Assembly (NCBI GenBank): GCA_934096705.1
Contig: CAKOMR010000013.1
Location: 1 to 28,494 of the forward strand
Source of the DNA: an uncultured Bacilli bacterium
GTDB lineage: Bacteria; Bacillota_I; Bacilli_A; RF39; UBA660
DNA: 28,494 nucleotides
Direction of reading: 5' to 3'
Positions 16,665 through 24,804 of the stretch are shown here, in pieces. The position numbers were made by a program, and so were the translations under genes. The stretch's first letter is position 1. Every line of letters begins with the position of its first letter. Under the pieces are notes generated by a model. The model saw nothing but the letters and a program-made list of their open reading frames with translations. It was not told the DNA's origin and did not search any database.

Positions 16665-17897
16665 TTATATCACTCCTAAAATATAATCTATAATTTCATC
16701 TTCAGGTACTTTTACTTCCTCTTTAGTAACATTGTCTTTAACAGTAATTAGCCCTTTAGATAAATCTTCACTATTTAAAATAATTAAATTTTTTGCTCCC
16801 ATATTATCTGCCTCTTTAAACTGAGCTTTTAAACTTTTATTTAAAAGATTAGTTTCACACATAATATTATTTAATCTCAAATCTTGAGTAAGTATGTTTG
16901 CCTTCATTTTCTCTTCATCATTAACACACATTATATATACATCAAGATTGTCTTTATTTACTTCTGCCATTTCATTGATGATTCTTTCTATCCCACAGGC
17001 AAAACCTACACAAGGAACTTCAGGGCCACCTAAAGTGCTTACTAAGTGGTTATATCTGCCACCACCACCTAAAGCTAGGGAATCATTAAGTTTTAACTCA
17101 TAAACCATATAATCATAATAATCAAGTCCACGAACTAAAGTATTATCAATTTCATAATCTACATCCAAATAATCTAGATATGAAAGGACTTTATTAAATC
17201 TTTCTTCACTTTCTTTCGATTGATAGTCTAAAATACTTGGAGCATTTTTTAAAATTTCGCTTTCATCATCAACTTTACAATCAAGTATTCTAAGTGGATT
17301 AATATTAATTCTGTTTTGGCAATCTTCACATAAATCATTTATATGTGGTTTTAAATAATCAACTAAAGCTTTTTTATAATTTTCTCTATCTTTTAGAGAA
17401 CCTAAATTATTAATTTTAACAGTAACATCTAAACCAAGTTCTTTTAAAATATTATAACTTAAGGAAATAACTTCGGCATCCATTAGTGGATCATCTGAGC
17501 CCATACACTCAACACCAAATTGAGTAAATTCACGATTCCTACCAAGTCCAGGTCTTTCATAACGGTACATCGTACCAATATAGTATTTTTTTACTACACT
17601 ACTTTGGTTACCATATAATTTATCTTCGATAAAGTTTCGAACTACTCCAGCAGTTCCTTCGGGTCTTAAAGTAAAATATCTTCCACCCCTATCAGTAAAA
17701 TCATAAGTTTCTTTTTGAACAATATCTGCACTTTCTCCGACACTTCTTTTAAATAAGTCACTACTTTCAAAAAGTGGAGTTCTAATATATTTATAATTAT
17801 ATATTTTAGCGTAAGCATTTACTGTAGAAACTATTTTTTGATACTTTAATGCACTTTCATCTGTTAAATCATAACATCCTTTTGGTTTTGTAATCAT
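16665..17897 (-). CDS. hisS: Histidine--tRNA ligase
   Basis: This 410-residue class II synthetase is HisRS: the start MITKPKGCYDLTD, motif 2 in RYERPGLGRNREFTQFGVE, the histidine-binding LVRGLDYYDYMVYE and motif 3 in ALGGGGRYNHLV are all present, followed by a C-terminal anticodon-binding domain of about 90 residues. The ATG at 17897 is chosen because AAGGAGG lies seven bases upstream; a TTG 21 bases earlier sits in the T-box terminator tail and would bury the ribosome site. It is the first gene of the hisS-asnS-aspS-gatCAB operon, directly behind a T-box leader, so it is expected to rise when the sensed tRNA is uncharged. Confidence 0.97.
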   Translation of the reverse strand: MITKPKGCYDLTDESALKYQKIVSTVNAYAKIYNYKYIRTPLFESSDLFKRSVGESADIVQKETYDFTDRGGRYFTLRPEGTAGVVRNFIEDKLYGNQSSVVKKYYIGTMYRYERPGLGRNREFTQFGVECMGSDDPLMDAEVISLSYNILKELGLDVTVKINNLGSLKDRENYKKALVDYLKPHINDLCEDCQNRININPLRILDCKVDDESEILKNAPSILDYQSKESEERFNKVLSYLDYLDVDYEIDNTLVRGLDYYDYMVYELKLNDSLALGGGGRYNHLVSTLGGPEVPCVGFACGIERIINEMAEVNKDNLDVYIMCVNDEEKMKANILTQDLRLNNIMCETNLLNKSLKAQFKEADNMGAKNLIILNSEDLSKGLITVKDNVTKEEVKVPEDEIIDYILGVI

Positions 17898-17916
17898 ATA
17901 AATCCTCCTTCTTAAC

Positions 17917-18045
17917 AAAAAAACCTAGAAAACTGTAAGGGCAGAAAAAATTCCACGGTACCACCTTACTTCTAGGTCTTAACTTTTTATCGCACTTATG
18001 CGTTTCTATGTTAACAAAAGTTTGTCAGGCTTTCCATAGAAAAAT
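17917..18045 (-). promoter_or_regulatory. T-box riboswitch with terminator, short stem I
   Basis: On the minus strand GGTGGTACCGTGG (17953-17965) is an almost perfect T-box sequence. A terminator stem (ACCTAGAA with TTCTAGGT, plus GTAAGG with CCTTAC, between 17923 and 17977) ends in seven T, and the T-box overlaps its 5' arm, as in transcription-attenuating T-boxes. Upstream is a four-bp hairpin CGCA-TAAG-TGCG (stem III position) and an 8-bp helix TTTCTATG/CATAGAAA (18003-18010 with 18035-18042) that would be a very short stem I. At its 3' strand AACAT contains overlapping Asn (AAC) and His (CAU) codons, matching asnS and hisS. The 5' end and the specifier are inferred; the T-box and terminator are seen directly. 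Confidence 0.9.
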
Positions 18046-18108
18046 ATTACTTTATTAATATAACATAACAAACGTGAAAATTCCATATTAAAATTAAATT
18101 TTTTCAGT

Positions 18109-18132
18109 AAAAAAGTCACATTTTGTGTGACT
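18109..18132 (-). terminator. Terminator of cvpA-trxA
   Basis: A perfect 7-bp stem (AGTCACA pairing with TGTGACT) with a five-base loop precedes a U-run on the minus strand. It begins within the trxA TAG stop codon. Confidence 0.85.
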
Positions 18133-18427
18133 ATTCTATACTTTTAAAAGATTCTTTTATTTCATCAAGACCACGATAACCAATTTCACGATTTTGCTCA
18201 AGACCATTTTTAAAAAAAAGTAATGTAGGAATACTCATAATTCCAAATCTTTTAGCTATCTCAGGATATTCATCAACATTCACTTTGATGACATCTGCAA
18301 AATCAATTTCATCAAGGATTGGTAAAAGCATTTTACATGGTCCACACCAATCAGCATAAAAATCAACTATTACAGGCTCTTTTATTAATTCATAAAATTC
18401 ACTTTCATTTTGAATATGCTTAATCAT
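18131..18427 (-). CDS. trxA: Thioredoxin-family protein
   Basis: This 98-residue protein is a compact thioredoxin: VDFYADWCGPCK with the redox pair Cys28 and Cys31, the cis-proline loop SIPTLLFF around Pro67, and NGLEQNREIGYRG near the end. Lengths of 100-110 are usual, so it is slightly short but complete. It has no signal peptide and should be a cytoplasmic disulfide reductase; it might use thioredoxin reductase encoded elsewhere. Ribosome site AAGGAAAA precedes the ATG. It follows cvpA by 13 bases and shares its promoter. The thioredoxin fold is certain; whether it is the main cellular thioredoxin is not. Confidence 0.93.
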   Translation of the reverse strand: MIKHIQNESEFYELIKEPVIVDFYADWCGPCKMLLPILDEIDFADVIKVNVDEYPEIAKRFGIMSIPTLLFFKNGLEQNREIGYRGLDEIKESFKSIE

Positions 18428-18440
18428 ATATTTTCCTTTC

Positions 18441-19136
18441 TTATGCTATTATAACATGATCTAAATTAAGTTTTCCACTATTAATTGTAGCTTGAATTAA
18501 TGGCTTTTCAACAAGTGCATATCTAGCTACAGAAGTTGCAATTTGTAAATTCATGTTATCAATATCTTCTTCTTTAAATGAGAAACTATCAAGCTTATTA
18601 TATGCATCTTCAGCAGTAAGTATACCTTTACTACATACAACATTTAATACAGGTGTTCTTTCAACTATTTTTGTAGCAAAAGTATTTTTTCTAACATATT
18701 TTTGTGTATATGGCACTTGAAGCATTACATAACAAATAAGAAAGCAAAAAATTAATGCATTAATAGTTCCAAATATAACGCCAAGTATTTTCGAAGGAAT
18801 GTCATATACAACACTATATTTAACTAATTTGTCAATAAAACCAGCTAAATTAATTAAAATATTTAATATACAATATAAAAGAACAAATATCACTACAAAT
18901 GAAATCATATCATATATTAAAAAATTCAAAGAATATAAACCAACGTATCCCTTAAAATTCCAAAATGGTAAATATTTAATTAATGCAGTAGTCAAAAAGC
19001 CTTTTAATAAATAAGAAATAATAATAATTGATACTGTACCAATTAATTCAAAAAACTCTTTAACTGCTCCCTTTTTATAACCAATAAATGCACCTAATAA
19101 CAATACTAATATTAAAACGATTACAATAACTTTCAC
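18441..19136 (-). CDS. CvpA family membrane protein
   Basis: This 231-residue protein fits the CvpA (colicin V production) family: four hydrophobic segments at about 2-20, 30-50, 66-92 and 113-143, with the family GAFIGYKKGAVKEFFELIG pattern between the first two, then a soluble tail. The role of CvpA proteins is unresolved; links to envelope homeostasis are reported in other bacteria. It starts with GTG, with AGAGG seven bases upstream. In Bacilli, rnhC, cvpA and trxA are often near each other, and here cvpA is divergent from rnhC. It is co-transcribed with trxA. Confidence 0.85.
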   Translation of the reverse strand: MKVIVIVLILVLLLGAFIGYKKGAVKEFFELIGTVSIIIISYLLKGFLTTALIKYLPFWNFKGYVGLYSLNFLIYDMISFVVIFVLLYCILNILINLAGFIDKLVKYSVVYDIPSKILGVIFGTINALIFCFLICYVMLQVPYTQKYVRKNTFATKIVERTPVLNVVCSKGILTAEDAYNKLDSFSFKEEDIDNMNLQIATSVARYALVEKPLIQATINSGKLNLDHVIIA

Positions 19137-19160
19137 TCTTTAACCTCTTTCCTATTATTA

Positions 19161-19189
19161 ATTATATAATAACATTTATAAAAAATAAA
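19161..19189 (-). promoter_or_regulatory. Likely promoter of cvpA-trxA
   Basis: On the minus strand a perfect TATAAT (19161-19166) lies 17 bases from a weak -35 TTTATT (19184-19189). The promoter of divergent rnhC should lie at about 19215-19250 on the plus strand, where TAAAAT is the best -10 candidate. Confidence 0.45.
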
Positions 19190-19266
19190 GTAAATATTGC
19201 ACAATTATTTTTTAAATAAGATGACTTTTATAAATTTTTTTAGTAAAATTAGTTATAGGTGATGAA

Positions 19267-20202
19267 ATGAACTGTGTAGTATTTAAATTAGATGAAAGAT
19301 TACAAGAAAAATTAATAAATTTTTATAAAAATTATGAATTGCCTAAAAAGCCTCCTTATTCATTATTCGCAGCAAAAAACTATGACGTATCAATAACTTT
19401 GTATGAATCAGGCAAAGTAATGTTTCAGGGAATTGGAGCAGATATTGAAGCAAGTATATGGCAAAGCATGCAAGCAAAACTTACAGGCAAAGCCGTTGAG
19501 AATACTGTAAAAGATAAAACTTCTAAAGATAAGGATAAATCAGATTTTTATGTTTACTACTCTTCAATTGGCAGTGATGAAACAGGTTGTGGGGATTTTT
19601 TTGGCCCAATTGTTGTTGTAGCAAGCTATGTATCAAGTAAAAAAATTAGTGAACTTGAAAAACTTGGAATTAAAGATTCAAAGAAAATAACCGATGAAAC
19701 AATTTTAAAAATCGCACCAATTATTATGAAAGAAATACCCTACACTTTTTATGTTTTATGCAATAAAGATTTTAACGATTTAGTTTTAAATAAAAATTAT
19801 AATATGGTTCAAATAAAAGCAGTATTGCATAATAAAGTATTAATGGATCTTGTAAAAAAATATAATCCAGATTATAAGTATGCTGTAGTAGATCAGTTTG
19901 TAGCTGAAAAAAAATTCTACAGTTATTTAAAAGACGATGATTCAACATTAAGAAATATAAAATTTTATACAAAGGGAGAAAGTAAATGCATGAGCGTTGC
20001 AGCAGCATCAGTAATAGCAAGATATATTTTTATTAAAGAAATGGATAAATTAAGTAGTTATTCAGGTTTTAATCTTCATAAAGGTGCAGGAGCCGAAGTT
20101 GATAATCAAATCAACGAAATAATTCAAGTAAAAGGTAAAGAATTTTTATATAACATTGGCAAAATCTCTTTTAATAATTACAAAAAGATTAATTATATCT
20201 AA
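19267..20202 (+). CDS. rnhC: Ribonuclease HIII
   Basis: This 311-residue protein is an RNase HIII, which cuts the RNA strand of RNA-DNA hybrids and R-loops. Residues 1-75 form the TBP-like N-terminal domain special to HIII (YELPKKPPYSLFAAK). The catalytic core starts at SIGSDETGCGDFFGP with acidic residues Asp104 and Glu105, continues with LGIKDSKKI and KAVLHNK, and has a further acidic site in VVDQF. The KGESKCMSVAAASVIAR segment is the usual type 2 RNase H motif. AGGTGATGAA precedes the ATG. It is the only plus-strand gene here, divergent from cvpA, and its TAA shares bases with the holA TAG. A terminator is found inside holA at 20270-20304. Confidence 0.96.
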   Translation: MNCVVFKLDERLQEKLINFYKNYELPKKPPYSLFAAKNYDVSITLYESGKVMFQGIGADIEASIWQSMQAKLTGKAVENTVKDKTSKDKDKSDFYVYYSSIGSDETGCGDFFGPIVVVASYVSSKKISELEKLGIKDSKKITDETILKIAPIIMKEIPYTFYVLCNKDFNDLVLNKNYNMVQIKAVLHNKVLMDLVKKYNPDYKYAVVDQFVAEKKFYSYLKDDDSTLRNIKFYTKGESKCMSVAAASVIARYIFIKEMDKLSSYSGFNLHKGAGAEVDNQINEIIQVKGKEFLYNIGKISFNNYKKINYI

Positions 20203-21125
20203 TCACATAAATCAAGAGTTATTAAATCAAGAGCAATACTTTTGTCAATTAGTCCACTTTTATATTTATAATCATAATCAGCAAGTTTGATTATGATTTT
20301 TTTTATTTCTTCTAAAGTGTAATTATCTTTAATCAAATTATAGTCATTCATTTGCCAATTCTCTTTTCCAAGCAAGAATTGTAAATTTTTGATGTCTTTT
20401 GATGTCTTTATTAGATAAATCATTTGAAATTCTTTATAAATACTAATTATTACAATACTTGGATCAATTTTCAGAATTTCTAAATCCCTTAACATATTTA
20501 TACATTCGCTTATGTTCTTATTTAATATATTTCTAGCAAATTTAAATGCATTACCATTATTTGAAAATGATACCACCATTTTTACATCGTCAATAGATAA
20601 ACTTCCTTCTTTATAATATAAATATAATTTATCAATCTCACTTAAAACAATATCATAATTAGTAAATGAATGTTCTACAATATAATTGCAAGTTTCATAA
20701 TTTGCTTTTAAACCTTTAGTTTTAAGTAAATCAATAGTTTTATAAACAAGTTCCTTCTTATTATAAGGATTAAGTTCTATGACTTTGCCAATTTCCATAA
20801 TTTTTTTATAAAGTTTTCTCCTTTTATCAAAAGATATTAAACTAGTAAAAATTAAAATTGCATTGTCATTTGGGTTATTTAAATATTTTAAAAGAGATTC
20901 TTCACTTTTATCTTCAGCATTTTTCTTACTTGAAAAAAAATCATTACTTTTAACAACAATATACTTTTTTTCCCCTGTTAAAGAAAAATAATTAGCTTCT
21001 TCTATAACGTCTTGTATATTATTAACTTTCAAATCATATTTTATTACATTAAAATTCGAAGTAATATTAATTACTTCTTCATTGATTCTTTTAAAACTGT
21101 CTGAATATATCAAATAAACTTTCAT
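20199..21125 (-). CDS. holA: DNA polymerase III delta subunit
   Basis: This 308-residue protein resembles HolA, the clamp-loader subunit that opens the sliding clamp. The divergent AAA+ domain lacks a working P-loop as expected (MKVYLIYSDSFKRINEE), followed by residues ILIFTSLISFDKRRKLYKK (family pattern for the delta wrench), a lid region with the FTNYDIVLSEIDKLYLY segment and a C-terminal helical collar ending IALDLITLDLCD. In Bacilli holA lies just downstream of comEC; here one unknown gene separates them. The TATAAT seven bases before the ATG suggests a leaderless message. The 3' end overlaps rnhC tail to tail by four bases. Confidence 0.88.
   Translation of the reverse strand: MKVYLIYSDSFKRINEEVINITSNFNVIKYDLKVNNIQDVIEEANYFSLTGEKKYIVVKSNDFFSSKKNAEDKSEESLLKYLNNPNDNAILIFTSLISFDKRRKLYKKIMEIGKVIELNPYNKKELVYKTIDLLKTKGLKANYETCNYIVEHSFTNYDIVLSEIDKLYLYYKEGSLSIDDVKMVVSFSNNGNAFKFARNILNKNISECINMLRDLEILKIDPSIVIISIYKEFQMIYLIKTSKDIKNLQFLLGKENWQMNDYNLIKDNYTLEEIKKIIIKLADYDYKYKSGLIDKSIALDLITLDLCD
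20270..20304 (+). terminator. rnhC terminator inside the holA coding sequence
   Basis: On the plus strand AATCATAATCA (20270-20280) and TGATTATGATT (20288-20298) form a perfect 11-bp stem with a seven-base loop, followed by a run of T through 20304. It lies 67 bases after the rnhC stop and is antisense to holA codons for IIIK-LA-DYDY. The minus strand has no T-run after it, so it should not stop holA. Confidence 0.7.
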
Positions 21126-21138
21126 AATTTATATTATA
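21126..21138 (-). promoter_or_regulatory. Possible leaderless promoter of holA
   Basis: On the minus strand TATAAT (21133-21138) is followed by seven bases and then the holA ATG, which would put the transcript start at the first codon. The -35 region (TTTTAA, 17 bases up) is weak and touches the upstream terminator. AAAAGG before the -10 is too far away to be a normal ribosome site. Confidence 0.4.
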
Positions 21139-21156
21139 CCTTTTTTTTAATTTAAT

Positions 21157-21178
21157 TAAAAGAGCCATTTATGGCTCT
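21157..21178 (-). terminator. Terminator of the unknown gene 21241-21936
   Basis: A perfect 7-bp stem (AGAGCCA pairing with TGGCTCT) around a four-base loop is followed on the minus strand by TTTAATT. It lies 63 bases after the stop codon. Confidence 0.7.
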
Positions 21179-21240
21179 CAATCTATATAAACAATACATG
21201 TAATGTTATTTTATTTTATGCTTTATAAAAATTTTTGTTT

Positions 21241-21936
21241 TCATTTTAATCTTAAATCATTACTTAATATGCTTCCATAAAAGATTTTATCGGAATAATC
21301 AGTATAATAATCATAATCATTAATTGATTTTTCCAAAGCATTAGGCATTTTTGTAAGTCTCTCATACAGTTGTTCTGTTATTTCCACTTCGGAAATTGTG
21401 CCTAAAAAACCATTATACTCATAAATTGGATAATCTATTCCTGTTAATTCTTTAATGCAATTTTTAACAATGAACATATTTTTGAGCAACAAATCTTCTC
21501 TAGGACATTTTAAAAATACAAAACCAATAACGGCATCTAAATTTAAATTGATATTCACTTCATTCATTGTAGAGTAATTATTATTTTTTATAAAATTTGC
21601 AAGTTCAGTTAAGGTATTAAAATCTGCTTTATTTGCCATAAAAGTACCTTCAGCTACACTACCACTACTTGCACTATCCGATATTGCTATATGATGACAA
21701 ATGGCTTTACTTCCATTTACTAAAAAGCCTACATTTTTATAAGTTTCAACAGGAACGCCAGGAATAAGTAAAGTTGATGATACTGAAGAAAAATTATTAT
21801 TAGCCATCCATGCAAACTCATTTGACCATGTTGAACAATCAATGCTAAGCTTTCCATTAGTCATATGAGCTCTAGGTAAATCTACTGCTCTAATTAAAAG
21901 TTTACCAGCATTATAAACATCATTAATATTACACAT
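21241..21936 (-). CDS. Unknown soluble protein between comEC and holA
   Basis: This 231-residue protein is not recognised. It has no signal peptide or membrane segment. Features seen: a central KAICHHIAISDSASSGS stretch with a His pair and Ser cluster, a helical region with KADFNTLTELANFIKNN, a hydrophobic strand VIGFVFLKCPRED and a helix-rich C-terminus ending in acidic and Tyr-rich text (DYDYYTDYSD). The start is supported by AGGTGAG and the extended -10 at 21955-21963; it has its own terminator, so it forms a monocistronic cassette where Bacilli usually run comEC straight into holA. Base composition matches its neighbours. A function cannot be assigned; an enzyme is suggested only by the conserved-looking HH and Ser cluster. 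Confidence 0.75.
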   Translation of the reverse strand: MCNINDVYNAGKLLIRAVDLPRAHMTNGKLSIDCSTWSNEFAWMANNNFSSVSSTLLIPGVPVETYKNVGFLVNGSKAICHHIAISDSASSGSVAEGTFMANKADFNTLTELANFIKNNNYSTMNEVNINLNLDAVIGFVFLKCPREDLLLKNMFIVKNCIKELTGIDYPIYEYNGFLGTISEVEITEQLYERLTKMPNALEKSINDYDYYTDYSDKIFYGSILSNDLRLK

Positions 21937-21954
21937 ATTATACTCACCTATTAA

Positions 21955-21963
21955 ATTATATCA
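21955..21963 (-). promoter_or_regulatory. Extended -10 promoter of gene 21241-21936
   Basis: The minus strand has TGATATAAT, a perfect extended -10, 13 bases before the AGGTGAG ribosome site region. The -35 is not clear. Confidence 0.5.
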
Positions 21964-21995
21964 TTTTATTATTTATAAAGGTAGAAAAATTAGAT

Positions 21996-24002
21996 TTACG
22001 ATGGGAAAGTTTTTATTATAAATTTACCTTTATTTATTTTTATTTTAATACTTCCGTCTAAATCAGTTCTATAAATCTTACTATTTTTTAAATTATTTAA
22101 TACTTCATTTTTAGGGTGACCATACCGGTTGTTTTTACCGACACTTATAATTGAATATTTAGGCTTTATAGCGTTTAAAAATTTTTCACTTGTGGAGGTA
22201 TTAGAACCATGATGACCTATCTTTAAAAAATCTATATTTTTTAAATTGTATTTTGCTAAAATTTCTGATTCCTTTTTTATACTAGCATCACCCATAAATA
22301 AAAATTTATATGTATTTATATCAAAATAAATAACATTAGAATTGTCATTTTCATTATCAAATTTTTTAGTTTGCAAAAACATTAAATTATAAACATTTAT
22401 TTTAAGACTTTGTATACAAGATGAATAACTAATATTTTGCTTCTTTAATTTATTTATTAATTTTTTCTCTAGTAAATTATAATCACCACAATTAAAAACT
22501 ACATTTTTAATATTAAAATTTTCTGCTAAATTAATTGCATCGCCCATGTGATCATAATCTCCATGAGTAATAATAAGATTACTAATTTTAGTTATACCAA
22601 CACTTTTTAAAAAAGTCATAGTATTTTCACTAACATTTTTTCCATACACTCCTCCTGTGTCAATTAATGTAACATCAATTTTATTTGGGGGAATTAATAA
22701 AATACTATCGCCTTGATTTACGTCTAAATAATAGACATTAAAACTACTATCTAAAAATGGTACAAATTTTATTAATATTATTAAAAAGAAAATAAAAATA
22801 AAGTATTTCTTTTTATTATAGATTACAAATAAAATTAAAAGTATATAATATATAATTATAGATAATGCATTTAGTTTAGGAATAATAATTTTTGTAATTG
22901 AAACATAATTAATTAAGCTTGCAAGTTTTTCCATAAAAATAGTAAAACAATTAAAAATATTATTGAAATATGGAAAAATAAGTACTACTAATGCAAAAGG
23001 AAACAAAATATAGCTAACAAATGGTATCATAATAAAATTAGCAACAATAACAAGTATATTTATTTCATAATTTAAATTAACTGTTACTGGTAATGTAAAT
23101 AGTGTTAAATAAAATGTTATAATTATTAAATTTAAAAAATAATTTTTCTTAAGATATTTATTTATTAAAATCAAAGAAAAACTACATAAAAATGAGTAAA
23201 TAAATCCTACATTAAAAATATAAAAAGGATTTATGAATAATAATATTATCATAGAAAAGTATAACATTTTAAATCTTGATATTTTTAATTCAAATACTTC
23301 ATTTAAATAATTTAAAAAATATGTAGTAATTACCCTTAGCACTGAAGCAGTAAAAGAAACTATAAACGTGTAAAAAAATAATATTATGCAAATAATAAAC
23401 CCTTGCCTATTTTTAGTAAGAAAAAAAGTTATTTTTTTAATTAAATAACTTAAAATACATATGTGCATGCCGCTTATGGCAAGTATATGTGCTACTCCAA
23501 TATCTTTATAATTTTCATAACTATCTGATATACCACTTTTATCTCCAATAATAAAAAGTTTTAAATATGAGTTAAATGAAACATATTTTTTTATATAATT
23601 TTTGATGCCAATAAATAAATTTGAATTTTTTTTAAGTATTTTAATATTATTTACTTTTCCAATTTTGTATATTTTGTTATTATAAAGATACTTTTTATAA
23701 TTAAATGTATTTGGAATAGTATTATTGCTTGGATCAGCTAAATTGATATTAACAGATACCACATCACCATCATTTAAAGCAATTTTTTCAGTTAAATTGC
23801 ATTTCACTTTTTCTTTATCTTTGACAATGAAAGACATACCATATTCTTTTTGAGTAACATTACTTACTTTACCAGTTATAAATGTATTTCCATTACCATA
23901 TTTAGAATGATAACTAATAATTTTAGTTTTAAATATAACTAATATAAAAATAATTATTCCTACAATTACACAAAAATAATAAGAATTTAAAAGTCTTTTC
24001 AT
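21996..24002 (-). CDS. comEC: DNA uptake channel ComEC with metallo-beta-lactamase domain
   Basis: This 668-residue protein is the ComEC/Rec2 channel that carries single-stranded DNA across the membrane during transformation. Residues 1-125 hold a membrane start plus the DUF4131 OB-like domain; the competence domain follows with HILAISGMHICIL (172-184), the signature of the family, and about eight membrane segments to 415. The C-terminal metallo-beta-lactamase domain has LDVNQGDSILL, IDTGG, THGDYDHMG (His480, Asp482, Asp484, His485) and GHHGSNTSTSEKFL; this GDxDH variant is normal for ComEC. The length is slightly below Bacillus ComEC. The ATG overlaps the comEA stop by four bases (ATGA). No frameshift is seen, so it is likely functional. 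Confidence 0.95.
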   Translation of the reverse strand: MKRLLNSYYFCVIVGIIIFILVIFKTKIISYHSKYGNGNTFITGKVSNVTQKEYGMSFIVKDKEKVKCNLTEKIALNDGDVVSVNINLADPSNNTIPNTFNYKKYLYNNKIYKIGKVNNIKILKKNSNLFIGIKNYIKKYVSFNSYLKLFIIGDKSGISDSYENYKDIGVAHILAISGMHICILSYLIKKITFFLTKNRQGFIICIILFFYTFIVSFTASVLRVITTYFLNYLNEVFELKISRFKMLYFSMIILLFINPFYIFNVGFIYSFLCSFSLILINKYLKKNYFLNLIIITFYLTLFTLPVTVNLNYEINILVIVANFIMIPFVSYILFPFALVVLIFPYFNNIFNCFTIFMEKLASLINYVSITKIIIPKLNALSIIIYYILLILFVIYNKKKYFIFIFFLIILIKFVPFLDSSFNVYYLDVNQGDSILLIPPNKIDVTLIDTGGVYGKNVSENTMTFLKSVGITKISNLIITHGDYDHMGDAINLAENFNIKNVVFNCGDYNLLEKKLINKLKKQNISYSSCIQSLKINVYNLMFLQTKKFDNENDNSNVIYFDINTYKFLFMGDASIKKESEILAKYNLKNIDFLKIGHHGSNTSTSEKFLNAIKPKYSIISVGKNNRYGHPKNEVLNNLKNSKIYRTDLDGSIKIKINKGKFIIKTFPS

Positions 24003-24694
24003 GTGGTAATATTATCTTTAATTTTTTCAAATATTTTATCACTTATACCAGAAATATTTTTTAAATCATCAATTGAACTAAAACTGCCATGTTCTTTTCT
24101 ATATTCTATAATTGATTTTGCCTTAGCTTCTCCTATACCATTTAATGTAATAAGTTCATCTAAAGATGCCGTATTAATATTTATTTTAATTGTTTTTGCA
24201 CTATCCACAGAATTAGAAATAAAATCATCACTGCTTTCATTTACATTAATTATACTACTACCATCTTTTAAACAATTATCTAGATTAACATTACTACAAT
24301 TACACTCATTTTGATTATCATTTTTTTTATTAAGTAAACTGTATTCATATTTGGTATAAACATAAACAACCATTTGAGAAGACAAATATTTACTTAAATT
24401 AATATTATTTGTATAAGCATTACTTTTAAAGCCTCCAGCAATAGTTACTAAATCATTTATAATATTATTGCTATATAATTCATACACGCCAGGTTTATTT
24501 ACTGCTCCTTTTATTTCTACATAAAATTTACTTGTATCACTTGATTCTTGAACTATTTCATTATTAACATTATTTACTAAATCAACATTTATTTTATTAT
24601 CACGATTATAATATAAATAAGCAAATATTACATATTGAACACTTATTAAAAATATAATAAATCCAAGTAAAATATAATTTAAATATTTTTTCAT
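23999..24694 (-). CDS. comEA: DNA receptor ComEA
   Basis: This 231-residue protein is ComEA, the membrane-anchored double-stranded DNA receptor of competence. A membrane anchor occupies about 5-28, then an SLBB/soluble ligand-binding domain with VEIKGAVNKPGVYEL and VTIAGGF, an Asn/Ser-rich linker, and a C-terminal helix-hairpin-helix domain (ININTASLDELITLNGIG, AKSIIEYR, FSSIDDLKNISGI) that binds DNA. AAAGGAG precedes the ATG. Together with comEC it makes a two-gene operon; comEB, found between them in Bacillus, is absent. The promoter is not obvious: TAAAAT or TATAAG upstream are candidates only. Confidence 0.95.
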   Translation of the reverse strand: MKKYLNYILLGFIIFLISVQYVIFAYLYYNRDNKINVDLVNNVNNEIVQESSDTSKFYVEIKGAVNKPGVYELYSNNIINDLVTIAGGFKSNAYTNNINLSKYLSSQMVVYVYTKYEYSLLNKKNDNQNECNCSNVNLDNCLKDGSSIINVNESSDDFISNSVDSAKTIKININTASLDELITLNGIGEAKAKSIIEYRKEHGSFSSIDDLKNISGISDKIFEKIKDNITT

Positions 24695-24776
24695 TCAAAA
24701 TTTCTCCTTTCACTTTACTTATATCCAATAGAAGTAAAATTTCCTTTTAAATTTTAAATAAAAAAATAAATTTCAT

Positions 24777-24799
24777 AAAAAAAGTTTACTTACGTAAAC
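24777..24799 (-). terminator. Terminator of greA
   Basis: A perfect 6-bp stem (GTTTAC pairing with GTAAAC) around a four-base loop is followed by seven T on the minus strand, six bases past the greA stop. Confidence 0.8.
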
Positions 24800-24804
24800 C
24801 CTAA

